A stretch of 64,000 bases of DNA from JBJEDU01 sp051872395 (GTDB lineage: Bacteria > Bacillota_I > Bacilli_A > RFN20 > CAG-826), in contig JBJEDU010000029.1 in the NCBI GenBank assembly GCA_051872395.1, positions 1-64,000 of the forward strand. Direction: 5' to 3'. This document shows, piece after piece, positions 26,998 to 36,353 of the stretch; within the stretch, counting starts at the first letter, position 1; every line of letters begins with the position of its first letter. The translations under genes and the position numbers were made by a program. The notes beneath the pieces are model-generated. The model saw nothing but the letters and a program-made list of their open reading frames with translations, was not told where the DNA came from and searched no databases.

Positions 26998-28398
26998 TTA
27001 TTTATTGTTGTATGCTTCATCTAATTTTTCTTGATATTGGGCATTACAAGTCGTAAGAATTGACAATGTGTTGCAAGTTGAAGGATTATCAAATACTTGC
27101 GCGATTGCGTTATCTAATATTTCATACATTTCTTGTGGTAAATATTCAACCTCAGGATGTTTATTTGAATCTATTGAATCGAAAAATTCATTATAATATC
27201 TCATATCAACATTGATATATTCTTCTAATAATTCATTTTTAAATTCTACATATTCATCATTAATCCACGGTGATATTTCTTTCATGATTGGTTGATTTTT
27301 TCTTTTTGCTACTTCATAGCCATATCTCATCGCTTCTTTAGAAATATCATTAATGTTTGGGGATCTACCAATGTAATCAAAGAATTTCAAAACGCCTTTA
27401 ACTTGTTCATCAGTCGCATTTTTTGCAAAGACAAATGGAGTTCCACCATATAAAGAATATCTTTTATTACCATTGGCGCTTGGCATTGGAACAAAAGCAA
27501 AATCATTCATATCTAAGTGCGCTTGCGTGGAAGCAAGTTTAATAACATCGTTTCCCACAACCGCCATCGCGACCTGATCACCAATTTTATTATACCAACC
27601 TTCATACTCTACCGATTTTTGATTGAGCAATAATTCTTCGTTTTTAAGTTCTTTAATCCAATCGAGTGCGGCAACTGCTTCCTCACAGTTTAAGTTAGCT
27701 TTGATTTTTCCATTTTCAATCTTCGTTAAAGAAGCACCAAAATTCCAAGCATAATTAGAGAATTGCCAACCACCATTTTTATTTGTTGAGCAAATATAAA
27801 TAGCTTTTGTGTCGCTAGATTCAGTTATTTCTCTTCCAGCTTCAATAATTTCATCAAAGGTTGTTGGATATAAAGGATTATTGTCACTATCATAAAGAAT
27901 ATATTTATTATCAGAATCTTTTTCAATTAATCCATTATCATAAAATGTTTTTAAATTAATCAATAAACCAAGACCATAGCCATCACGAGGAATGCCATAT
28001 ATTTCATCATTGAAAGTTAAAGCATCTTTCATTTCAGAGTCCATCTTATCAAGCCAGCCGACTTCTTCTAATTCACTTTGAATAGAACGAATGAAGCCTG
28101 AATTAACTAATGATTCTGGTTCAGTAAACCACGTTTGAAAAACAGTAGGAAGGGTGCCACTTCTGGCTCTTGCAATAATTGTGTCTTTTGAATATTCATA
28201 GTGGTCTGCAACAATCTCATATTGAGGAAAATCTCTTTCAAAATTTGCTTTCCAAGCAGTATACATGCTGACATCTTCTCGATCGGTTGAAAGTGGCCAA
28301 AACCCAATCTTTAATTGGATTTTATTATTTTTATTACAACCAACAAGAAGTGGAATAGAAAGCATTGTTACACAAAACAATAACGATTTATTTTTCAT
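26998..28398 (-). CDS. Extracellular sugar-binding lipoprotein of ABC importer
   Basis: About 466 aa. Signal peptide with lipobox PLLVGC; family-1 solute-binding fold with GTLPTVFQTWF, IPRDGYGLGLLINLKTFYDNG and GGTPFVFAKNA. Start at ATG 28398 because GGAGG lies 8 nt upstream; the further upstream TTG in frame overlaps that ribosome site. Captures the oligosaccharide released by the surface enzymes and hands it to the permeases. A strong hairpin (28420-28447) precedes it, which may raise its mRNA level relative to the upstream gene. Confidence 0.9.
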   Translation of the reverse strand: MKNKSLLFCVTMLSIPLLVGCNKNNKIQLKIGFWPLSTDREDVSMYTAWKANFERDFPQYEIVADHYEYSKDTIIARARSGTLPTVFQTWFTEPESLVNSGFIRSIQSELEEVGWLDKMDSEMKDALTFNDEIYGIPRDGYGLGLLINLKTFYDNGLIEKDSDNKYILYDSDNNPLYPTTFDEIIEAGREITESSDTKAIYICSTNKNGGWQFSNYAWNFGASLTKIENGKIKANLNCEEAVAALDWIKELKNEELLLNQKSVEYEGWYNKIGDQVAMAVVGNDVIKLASTQAHLDMNDFAFVPMPSANGNKRYSLYGGTPFVFAKNATDEQVKGVLKFFDYIGRSPNINDISKEAMRYGYEVAKRKNQPIMKEISPWINDEYVEFKNELLEEYINVDMRYYNEFFDSIDSNKHPEVEYLPQEMYEILDNAIAQVFDNPSTCNTLSILTTCNAQYQEKLDEAYNNK

Positions 28399-28419
28399 TA
28401 GATTATCCTCCAATTGTTT

Positions 28420-28447
28420 AATGTAGGGGGAAAAGTCCCCCTACATT
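28420..28447 (-). other. Strong intergenic hairpin without T-run
   Basis: AATGTAGGGGG and CCCCCTACATT form a perfect 11-bp stem around a 6-nt loop. No T-run follows on the minus strand, so it is more likely an mRNA-stabilising or processing hairpin between the large lipoprotein and the binding protein than a terminator. Confidence 0.65.
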
Positions 28448-28464
28448 ATTAAATTTTAAAATTA

Positions 28465-30906
28465 TTAATACGCTGCTAATAAAGCACTATATGTATATGG
28501 AACATATGCTTTTGCAGCAAAAGTGATGTTAGCACTATTAGTTACACCATCAGCGAAATGAATATGTAAAAATCCAGCAGCATTATAAGATGTTTCACCT
28601 TCAAATGTTTTTACAAGATCAATTTTTAACACTGTTGGGTTTTCTGAATCGGTTGAAATTTCTTGATTCATATCTAAAGCGTTGCCATCAGTATCGTATA
28701 CTTGACCAGCATTGACTGCTGGAGTAATTGAGCCTTCAATACGAAGTGAGGCAATAGTCGCTCCTGCTTCATCAGCAACTAAAGATAATTCAAGAACTTT
28801 AGCCATATTATCTTTTTGATTATACGCGCCAATATAAGAATATACTTCTAATTTAGCGGAATTTGGATTAGCGAGTTCAACATTATCAATTCTTGACCAT
28901 TCACTGATGTAATATCTTGTATATGACATTTCAGTGATGGTTCCAGTAGAACCTTCAAATCCACCAGTATGTAAATCTGCATCAATTGTGCCAAAATTAG
29001 TGGCACTAATATCGATAGAAATTGTTAATGGATTTTCTTCATCAAAAGTTAATTCTTTTGAAATTGGATTTCCATCTAATCCAATTACTTTACTGTCTTT
29101 AAACCAGAATTCACCATTATCACAAGTAAATCTAAGCGAAGATAAATCTCCAGTACCTTTAATTGTAATATCAATTCTATAGGCATCTCCAATATAAATA
29201 TATCCTCCATGAGCATAATTTGATAAATCAGGATTTGCATTTAATGGAATTGTTTCAGTTTGAACACCGACTGTGTCAGCAAAATAAATGCTATCAATTT
29301 CAACAGCGTTATTGAAATACATATCGATGAAATCATCATTTCCAATATCACTATTCATTTCTTTTAAATCAATGATGTAATGAACAAATCCATCTTTTTG
29401 ATATGGATAAGAGTCTAAATCAGTAGGAATGGATGATAAGCCTGGGCCTGCTAACCAATCATGTGACCACATAGCGTTGCTGGCCGCACTGGCAAGTCTA
29501 AATCCTTCCATATTACCTTTTGCAACGATAACTAAATATCTTAATCCGCTGTGGACCGCAGTTCCGTTAGCTTCTTTTAAATTGACGTAACCACCTTCAG
29601 CAGGTTGAGCGATTTTAAGAGTACCATCACTAACTGAAATTAAATCTGGATTACTATAAGATAAGGCAACACTAATACCATCTGGACTATAATCAGCGTT
29701 GCTGGCAGTATCCCAATCACCAGTAAATGATAATTGAGTTCTATTGAAGTTATCAAAGATAACTCTATTTTCAATGTCGATAAGTGGATATTCTTTTAAA
29801 GCTTCTTTATCTTTTAAATTAGTTAAGAAGATTTTTGAAATATTCAAATCAGTTGTGCTGGATAAAACTAATGTTTTTGTTAAAGATGTTTCAACAACAA
29901 AATCATAGAAAGCTCCGTTAACAGCGCCTAAATCAGTTGCAACATCGTTAACTTTTAAACCTTTTGAATCGCCGTTAGCTTCTAATACTAAATATTGATA
30001 TTCAGCGTATTCATCTGGTAATTCAACTGTGTAACTACCGTTATTGATATTGACACCTTTGCGAACGATAAATCCGGTTGAATCACACCACCAAGGAGCA
30101 AATGTTGGGTTTGAATTAGTATTTGGATGATCAAAAACATCGATTGAAGTTTTTGTTGTACCTTTAACCATATAGACTTCACTTATTTCAATAACTTGAG
30201 ATACTTCGGAACTATTTGAAGCATATAAATGGAAGCCTACCATTGTTTCTAATACTTTGATGCCACTTTTTGAACCATCTGGTAAAAGATATTCAGTAGT
30301 GTCATCTTCAATAGAGTTTCCTAAATCAATTTCAATATCTTGCCACTCTGTGGTTAATTCCGCTACTTCTTCCATATCTGGATCAAAAGCATCTGCGAGA
30401 TTGATTTCATATAAATTAACATTATCATCGCCACGTAAGCCAAGAATTAAGTCTTTATTAGAAAGAGTGCCATTACCAACTTTTCTCATTCTAAAGCCAA
30501 TAACATCTGGATGAGAACTTGTGAAAAGAGGGGCCGCAGTTTTATAAATTGATGCGTCCGCACTACATGGATAAACATCATGATCAGAATCTACCATTAC
30601 GCGTAGTAAATTTTGATTCTCTGTTCCAATAAGTGTTCCTATTAATGTTTGAGATGAAAAGTCATCAACCATCAAGTCAAATTGCTCATTATATGTTCTT
30701 AAAAGAGCATCTTGGGCAACTTCACTAACGAATGGATCTTGGTGATCAACAACTACTTCTTGAGAGTCTCCGCCTTCACTAACATTTTCTGAAGTTTGTT
30801 CGCCACTATCTACAGTTTCTGAAGAAGAACTTGGTCCAGTTTTGTTACAACCAGTTAATCCAAGGCCAACAAGAAGTAAAAGCGCAAGTAATTTTTTGTT
30901 TTTCAT
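28465..30906 (-). CDS. Large secreted lipoprotein with repeated beta-sandwich-like modules
   Basis: 813 aa. Lipobox LGLTGC, then a Ser/Glu/Gly-rich linker to about residue 50. No catalytic family recognised. The rest is beta-rich and modular: two related C-terminal segments (about 590-690 and 700-800) share DGNPISKELTFDEENPLTIS / DGNALDMNQEISTDSENPTV-like cores, and earlier parts resemble carbohydrate-binding jelly rolls. Position between the GH28-F5/8 enzyme and the importer binding protein suggests glycan capture at the surface. AAAGGA before ATG supports the start. Function is inferred from context only. Confidence 0.65.
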   Translation of the reverse strand: MKNKKLLALLLLVGLGLTGCNKTGPSSSSETVDSGEQTSENVSEGGDSQEVVVDHQDPFVSEVAQDALLRTYNEQFDLMVDDFSSQTLIGTLIGTENQNLLRVMVDSDHDVYPCSADASIYKTAAPLFTSSHPDVIGFRMRKVGNGTLSNKDLILGLRGDDNVNLYEINLADAFDPDMEEVAELTTEWQDIEIDLGNSIEDDTTEYLLPDGSKSGIKVLETMVGFHLYASNSSEVSQVIEISEVYMVKGTTKTSIDVFDHPNTNSNPTFAPWWCDSTGFIVRKGVNINNGSYTVELPDEYAEYQYLVLEANGDSKGLKVNDVATDLGAVNGAFYDFVVETSLTKTLVLSSTTDLNISKIFLTNLKDKEALKEYPLIDIENRVIFDNFNRTQLSFTGDWDTASNADYSPDGISVALSYSNPDLISVSDGTLKIAQPAEGGYVNLKEANGTAVHSGLRYLVIVAKGNMEGFRLASAASNAMWSHDWLAGPGLSSIPTDLDSYPYQKDGFVHYIIDLKEMNSDIGNDDFIDMYFNNAVEIDSIYFADTVGVQTETIPLNANPDLSNYAHGGYIYIGDAYRIDITIKGTGDLSSLRFTCDNGEFWFKDSKVIGLDGNPISKELTFDEENPLTISIDISATNFGTIDADLHTGGFEGSTGTITEMSYTRYYISEWSRIDNVELANPNSAKLEVYSYIGAYNQKDNMAKVLELSLVADEAGATIASLRIEGSITPAVNAGQVYDTDGNALDMNQEISTDSENPTVLKIDLVKTFEGETSYNAAGFLHIHFADGVTNSANITFAAKAYVPYTYSALLAAY

Positions 30907-30945
30907 AAACCAATCCTTTCTTAAAATTATATTAATTGTTTATGT

Positions 30946-33570
30946 TTACTCTGAATATGCGGTAAATTCGGCTAATTGGCCACCATAGCCACCTTTATCG
31001 CTATTAGAGTAGATAACGACTTTTATATATCGGGCTTGAACGCTTTCATCAAGCCTGACAATGTTGTTATTTCCAGTCATAGGATCAAATAAATATAATG
31101 TTGATTCTACCGCTGTGACAAATGTTGTATTGTTCTTATCGTAAGATAAATTATATGTTGATACTAAAATTTCAATCTCTTGACTTCTTGCTGACCACGC
31201 TAAAGAAGGAGAGAGGAATAAACCAAATGTTTTTAAATCATATATATCGCCTAAATCGATAACGAAATAAGCAGGTAAAGACTTACTTTCATAATAAGAA
31301 GTGCCAGTTGGATCGCCATCGTTGACACGATTAACTGTATACACATCATTGTGTTCTGTTGAATCTACAATAGGTTTATTAAATGTTAATGAAGGTTGAT
31401 AAAATTCAACTTCGCTAATTTGATAATTCTTTGCATTTGTCGCACCATCGATTTTAAATAATCGTAGTTGAATTCCATAATATTCCTGGGCAGTAATATT
31501 TATATCAATACAATTATTAACAATTGGTGACATTTCATATTCTTTTAATCCAACACTTCTCACATAGCTCTTTGTTGGATCTTTTAATACCCATACAGAA
31601 ATTGTGTATTTAGAATAATATTTGTTACTTTCTAAACCAATAATTCTTAAAGTTCCGACTGTAATGGAACGATTGAAATTGATTGTTATGGCCGCGAATT
31701 CATCTTCTTCATTAAACCATTCGCCATTTTGATAATAGGTTGATGGATCATTATCATAAACATAATTTGCTGTATGATTTAATAGTGCAAATTCTCCGCT
31801 ACCATCATCAGATTCTGATTTATTTGTCGTTCCTTTTCCATGAGTAGATGAATAGGTAAATCCATCAGTGGAAGCTTTTGAACCAATGAATGAACGTTCT
31901 CCTTCTTTCCAAGAGAATGATGGAGTTAATATTCCATCTTGCTCAACACTATTTATAGTTTTTATTTCAACATCATCACTATTTAGTTGAAGTTTATATG
32001 GAAGATAGATTTCTGCACCATGAACTTCTTCAGCTTCAAAATTAACATTTGAAACATAATTATTAGTCGTTAATTTCAAATCTTTTGCGTTGCTTATATT
32101 TTTTCCTTCAATTTCTATTCCTTTAATAGAAACATTTTTGATCATCGATGTTTCACTTTCACCAAGCATTCGAGAACAAATTGAAGATTCGCCATTTTCT
32201 AATGTCTCCTCTTTATAAACTTTGACATTATGGATGTTAACACCATCAATTGAACCTCTATCACCACCCGATTCAGTCCATTCGACATTGTAAGCAATCG
32301 TAAAATCTACTAAGAAATCGTTTTCACCATCACTTTGATTATCACCAAACATCGCCGCATCTTCAATCGTGATATTTTCATATGTGACACCCGTGATTTC
32401 AGCTTCATCGCAGTTATGCATACTGATGACAGCTTTATGGAAATTGTGAAGAACAGTAATATTTTTGAAAGTGATATCTCTCATATACGCTCCATGGGTT
32501 TCATAGCCAACTTCCATGGATTGTGCTAAATCAGTCCAAACTGTAATTCCATCAAAAGTAACATTTTCAGTTGTTCCTAAATCATTGTTTTTTACGACTA
32601 AAGAATCATCCCAACTTCTTACAAATCCACCTTTGACATATACATCTTTACAACTTTGAACAGATATTCCATCGCTGTTTTGTCTTGCAGAAATAATTTT
32701 AATATTATTAATTGTCACATCTTCACATTTATATAAATTAATAACCCATCCTGCCGGATTTAAAAATGTTAAATCTTCCAAAACAATATGTTTAGCGTTT
32801 CTTAAAACGACTGGAACAGTATAATCTATATCACTTGTTCTTGTATAGATATCTCCAGAAATAATACCGTGGCCTCGAATAGTTAGATTTTCAACGACTT
32901 CGCCATGAATATCACCATATACAAACGCTCCACCAGCGATATATATCGTCGTATTATCTTTTACAGGTATCGTATCGGCTTTATATAAACCTGGACCGAT
33001 ATAAACGATATTATCGTCTTCGTTAGCCATCTCTTCTGTTATCGGATTTTCTTCAATCCCATTCGTAAAAATATGAATCGCAGTTTTGTAATCGTTATTG
33101 TAAGTTAAAACGTAATTTGTTTGATAAGATAAATCAAAACTTAATTTATTTCCATCAATTGAAATTGGAACTTGATATGCAAGAGGAGATAAAGAAGCAG
33201 TCGTAATTGTTTCATTAGTATTTATTTCTACATCGATATGAATTTTACCTTCAAAATCAAACAAGACTACAGGAGCTTTAGTGTCTTCAGTACTCCAAGT
33301 AAATTGACGATTGTAATTAACTAATGTTTCGTAGACGAATAATTCTTGATCCTCAACGAAAAAACGACATTTATCACTACTTGTTAATGTCTTTGGACCT
33401 TCATATATATTAATCTTAGTTTCATTAACTATTTTTTCACTTTCGATAAAGGTTGCGTCATAATCAACCGGTTTAGTGGCTATGGTGTTTTCTTTTTTAC
33501 AGCCTCCTAATAAAAATGGCAGTATAAAAGAACATAAAATAAATAATCTAGTAAGCTTATTTTTGCTCAT
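30946..33570 (-). CDS. GH28-like lipoprotein with two C-terminal F5/8 type C (discoidin) domains
   Basis: 874 aa. Lipobox LLGGC. Beta-sandwich N-terminal part (about 30-160), GH28-like beta-helix (about 165-520) with NPAGWVINLYKC, RQNSDGISVQSC and SWDDSLVVKNND, then two coagulation-factor 5/8 C-type carbohydrate-binding modules (about 610-730 and 745-874; e.g. YFVIDLGDIYDLKTFGLFLS). The NSDG and DD motifs match the catalytic Asp set of GH28 (N-T/S-D, D-D). Surface enzyme releasing sugar from a complex glycan, bound through its CBM32-like modules. First gene of the operon; GGAGG 7 nt before ATG. Confidence 0.85.
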   Translation of the reverse strand: MSKNKLTRLFILCSFILPFLLGGCKKENTIATKPVDYDATFIESEKIVNETKINIYEGPKTLTSSDKCRFFVEDQELFVYETLVNYNRQFTWSTEDTKAPVVLFDFEGKIHIDVEINTNETITTASLSPLAYQVPISIDGNKLSFDLSYQTNYVLTYNNDYKTAIHIFTNGIEENPITEEMANEDDNIVYIGPGLYKADTIPVKDNTTIYIAGGAFVYGDIHGEVVENLTIRGHGIISGDIYTRTSDIDYTVPVVLRNAKHIVLEDLTFLNPAGWVINLYKCEDVTINNIKIISARQNSDGISVQSCKDVYVKGGFVRSWDDSLVVKNNDLGTTENVTFDGITVWTDLAQSMEVGYETHGAYMRDITFKNITVLHNFHKAVISMHNCDEAEITGVTYENITIEDAAMFGDNQSDGENDFLVDFTIAYNVEWTESGGDRGSIDGVNIHNVKVYKEETLENGESSICSRMLGESETSMIKNVSIKGIEIEGKNISNAKDLKLTTNNYVSNVNFEAEEVHGAEIYLPYKLQLNSDDVEIKTINSVEQDGILTPSFSWKEGERSFIGSKASTDGFTYSSTHGKGTTNKSESDDGSGEFALLNHTANYVYDNDPSTYYQNGEWFNEEDEFAAITINFNRSITVGTLRIIGLESNKYYSKYTISVWVLKDPTKSYVRSVGLKEYEMSPIVNNCIDINITAQEYYGIQLRLFKIDGATNAKNYQISEVEFYQPSLTFNKPIVDSTEHNDVYTVNRVNDGDPTGTSYYESKSLPAYFVIDLGDIYDLKTFGLFLSPSLAWSARSQEIEILVSTYNLSYDKNNTTFVTAVESTLYLFDPMTGNNNIVRLDESVQARYIKVVIYSNSDKGGYGGQLAEFTAYSE

Positions 33571-33632
33571 TACTATTCCTCCACATATATTTTTTTACAA
33601 TTTCATTCTAACAATAAAAAAATCAAATAAAA

Positions 33633-33664
33633 AGTATAAGTTTATCGGTTAACAAAGGTTAACA
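33633..33664 (-). promoter_or_regulatory. Promoter and LacI-type operator of the carbohydrate operon
   Basis: A TATACT -10 box (33633-33638, minus strand) is followed upstream by the pseudo-palindrome GTTTATCGGTTAAC (33640-33653) with a central CG, the form bound by LacI-family repressors, and by a second GGTTAAC at 33658-33664. The site covers the spacer between -35 and -10, so binding would block transcription of the GH28 gene. The repressor gene lies directly upstream. Confidence 0.6.
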
Positions 33665-33696
33665 AATAAAAATATTATTTTTTATAAAATAAAAGA

Positions 33697-34722
33697 TTAA
33701 TTATATTTTTTTGTGGAATTTCTAATAACTAGCTCTGTTGGAACTTCAATTATTCGATGTTCGATATTTTCGTTTTCAATTTCTTGTTTTAAAGTTTCCA
33801 TTACTATTCTTCCTTTTTCTTCGATGTTTTGTCTTACTGTTGTCAAAGAAGGAAAAACATATGTAACTTCTTTTATATCATCAAAACCGATGATGCTTAA
33901 ATCATCTGGTATTTTCTTTCCTTTTAATTCATATTTATGGGTAATTCCGATAGCGATAACATCCGCGCTACACACAATCGCGGTAACCTTATTATCTTCC
34001 ATTATTTTATCCGCTACCGCTAAACCACCCTCAAAATCAGGATAGGAGATATATAATAAATCATCTTCAACCTCAATACCATATTCTTTCAATGCATTTG
34101 AATAGCCTTCATATCTTCTTTTATCTAATTCTGATCTTGAAGCCGTTCCAACATAGCCTATCTTTCGATGGCCAAGTTCTAATAAATATTTTGTAGATTT
34201 ATACATTCCACCTTTATCATCACTTCTAATATTTGTGTATTTAGAAAATTCTTCTGCGTAGACATCAATAAATATAAGAGGCATACGAAGTGATTCAACT
34301 TTAAAAGCTTCTTCAGTTGGGAATTTTCCAAGCATAATAATCGCATCAAAGTTACGACTTAAAGCCCAGGAAATGAATTCATCTTGATTTTTATAGCCAA
34401 GCACTAAATCGTAACCAGAATCACGATTATTTTTTTCGATAGATGCAATAAATTCCATATAGAAGGGATTTAATAATAAATTTGATGAATTATTATCGTT
34501 AGAAATAGGTAAAAATAATCCAATTAATCGACTTCTACCAGATGATAATCCTCTTGCGTTGACATCTGGCACATATCCTGTCTTTTCAATTTCATCCAAA
34601 ATCTTTTGTCTAGTCGCTAAAGACATTTTGTTATATCTTCCAGTAACAACATAACTCACTGTCGCAGGAGAAACATTCAAAGTTTTGGCAATTGTATAAA
34701 TACTGACTTTTTTCTTTTCCAT
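33697..34722 (-). CDS. LacI-family transcriptional repressor
   Basis: 341 aa. N-terminal HTH VSIYTIAKTLNVSPATVSYV with hinge GYVPDVNARGL, and a periplasmic-binding-like effector domain (GFDDIKEVTYVFPSLTTVRQ). Lies just upstream of, and in the same direction as, the carbohydrate operon, whose promoter carries a matching operator, so it is the likely local regulator. No ribosome site; a TAAAAT box ends 7 nt before ATG, so it may be leaderless, though this AT-rich match is weak. Confidence 0.9.
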   Translation of the reverse strand: MEKKKVSIYTIAKTLNVSPATVSYVVTGRYNKMSLATRQKILDEIEKTGYVPDVNARGLSSGRSRLIGLFLPISNDNNSSNLLLNPFYMEFIASIEKNNRDSGYDLVLGYKNQDEFISWALSRNFDAIIMLGKFPTEEAFKVESLRMPLIFIDVYAEEFSKYTNIRSDDKGGMYKSTKYLLELGHRKIGYVGTASRSELDKRRYEGYSNALKEYGIEVEDDLLYISYPDFEGGLAVADKIMEDNKVTAIVCSADVIAIGITHKYELKGKKIPDDLSIIGFDDIKEVTYVFPSLTTVRQNIEEKGRIVMETLKQEIENENIEHRIIEVPTELVIRNSTKKYN

Positions 34723-35021
34723 TTATTTAATTTTATTAATTTATTGTTCATCAAACAACAACAAGAATAATTAAAAACATAACCTGACAGTATGATTGCA
34801 ACAATTATTTTAATAAATATCAAGATAGTTTATTTTAAATGAAAATTAACAAATGAAACCAGTTTTGCTGCTGATTCGCTTTTTTGCCAAATCAATTATG
34901 GCTCTTTCTTTCTATTTTAGTCCAGACATCTGTCTGCGCTCTCATTTAGGAAAAATTAGTTTGCCATTAACATTTATTCGAAAAATAACATAATCAGGTT
35001 TGTTAGCCGCGCTTTTTTTAT
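34723..35021. other. Intergenic stretch, no gene seen
   Basis: Holds copy A of an imperfect direct repeat (34785-34824) and a small perfect hairpin CAGAC-ATCT-GTCTG (34924-34937). Its middle (34860-34960) is richer in GC than surrounding noncoding DNA, but no frame or RNA fold could be recognised. Confidence 0.4.
34785..34824. repeat. Direct repeat copy A flanking the FGase-like gene pair
   Basis: TGACAGTATGATT and ACAATTATTT are shared, in the same order and with the same 3-nt spacing, with 37078-37114; both end in ATCAAG. Confidence 0.5.
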
Positions 35022-36353
35022 TTACTTAAGCCTCATGTTTCTTTTTGAAGAAAGATTAAAATAAACAACAATCGGAACAGCTATCAAAGAAATAATAGCT
35101 GTTTTCCAAACTGAAAAATCGCTAATAAAATTAGAAGAGAAGAGGGTCAATAAAATGGGAATAATTTGTTCATTTATATTTTTTCTAAAAATAAAAGGGG
35201 TGTCACGATCTATTTTTACACATGAGTCAATATTCAGTATTCCAAGTTTTTTCCTTAAATTAATTGGAATCCCTGCAACAATATCTGCCGACATAGGCAA
35301 ATTTGTTTTTTTAAATGATTCTTTTTCTTCTAATTCAAGCACTCTGCATTTAACCGTTTTATTCTTATAAGTTACTCTAACTTGATCCATCGAGGTTATT
35401 CCTAAAAGATTCATGTTATTTTCAGATAAACGAATAATATCCTTGCCTTCATCTATTTCATAAGGTCTTTTACAAGTTAATGAAATGGTACTTTTCCCAA
35501 CATAAAAGTCGGATAACTTTAAAAGCAAATTTCTTCTTGCACCATTATTGAGGGATTCAATTACTGGGCAAAGTATTAAATTGCTATCTACAAATTTATT
35601 AATTATCTTTTTGACCTCATTTTTTTCATTAAAAGAAATATTATTTTTGACTATGCGAGACTTTTCATCATATGCACTTGTTATTAATTGCCAATCTTTA
35701 GAATCGATTTGTAAGTTATTTTGAAGTTGTGTCCAAACTAAATCAGGAATATAGTCTCGTAATTCAAACCCAAGAAAGATACGCTGAATTCTGCTAATTC
35801 TAATTACGCCTTCCGGCAATGAATCATCAATAACGATATGTTTCTTTTTGATAATTATGTTTTCGCCAGTAGAAGTGTTGTGCAAAGAGAATAATCGATA
35901 TTTACATGTTTGATAGTCAGGAATCATTGAATCGATAGTCTTTTTAGAAACAACTATATTATCTTCTTTTATTTTGTCTATTTTTTGTGTTTTAACTTTG
36001 TTAAATAGAGCGAAGCAATATCTTAATAAATAAAAGTCAGACTCTTCAGAACAATTAAATTTTGAATAAATGGTTGATGTTACTTGTATTTTATTTCCAA
36101 CAAGAGATTCGGAAGGTAGTAAAAATAGTTCGATTTTTTCTCCAGAAGATTGACAAAACAAGTAACAAACACCTCCAATTTGTTTATAAATATTTGGAGA
36201 AACATAAGCAAAATTCAATAAACTATTAATTGGATTAATTGTATTTTCACTAATCGAAACATTAATAGCACCAGAAAAAGCATCGGTATATTGTTTTTTT
36301 CCGACCATAATCACAGCATTTTTGTTGTCAATTATTATTTTAGTTTCTTTCAT
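35022..36353 (-). CDS. Unknown protein with C-terminal membrane hairpin and barrel-like repeats
   Basis: 443 aa, no family recognised. Residues about 285-385 contain two short beta-barrel-like units (IIRLSENNMNLLGITSMDQV and IVAGIPINLRKKLGILNIDS), of the kind seen in double-psi barrels or SpoVT/AbrB-like folds: a register-type L-x-x-L-G-I phrase repeated. Two hydrophobic helices near 388-432 anchor the C-terminus, leaving the bulk cytoplasmic. AAGGGT 6 nt before ATG; overlaps the FGase-like gene by 14 nt, so the two proteins are made together. No signal peptide or catalytic motif visible. Confidence 0.6.
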   Translation of the reverse strand: MKETKIIIDNKNAVIMVGKKQYTDAFSGAINVSISENTINPINSLLNFAYVSPNIYKQIGGVCYLFCQSSGEKIELFLLPSESLVGNKIQVTSTIYSKFNCSEESDFYLLRYCFALFNKVKTQKIDKIKEDNIVVSKKTIDSMIPDYQTCKYRLFSLHNTSTGENIIIKKKHIVIDDSLPEGVIRISRIQRIFLGFELRDYIPDLVWTQLQNNLQIDSKDWQLITSAYDEKSRIVKNNISFNEKNEVKKIINKFVDSNLILCPVIESLNNGARRNLLLKLSDFYVGKSTISLTCKRPYEIDEGKDIIRLSENNMNLLGITSMDQVRVTYKNKTVKCRVLELEEKESFKKTNLPMSADIVAGIPINLRKKLGILNIDSCVKIDRDTPFIFRKNINEQIIPILLTLFSSNFISDFSVWKTAIISLIAVPIVVYFNLSSKRNMRLK

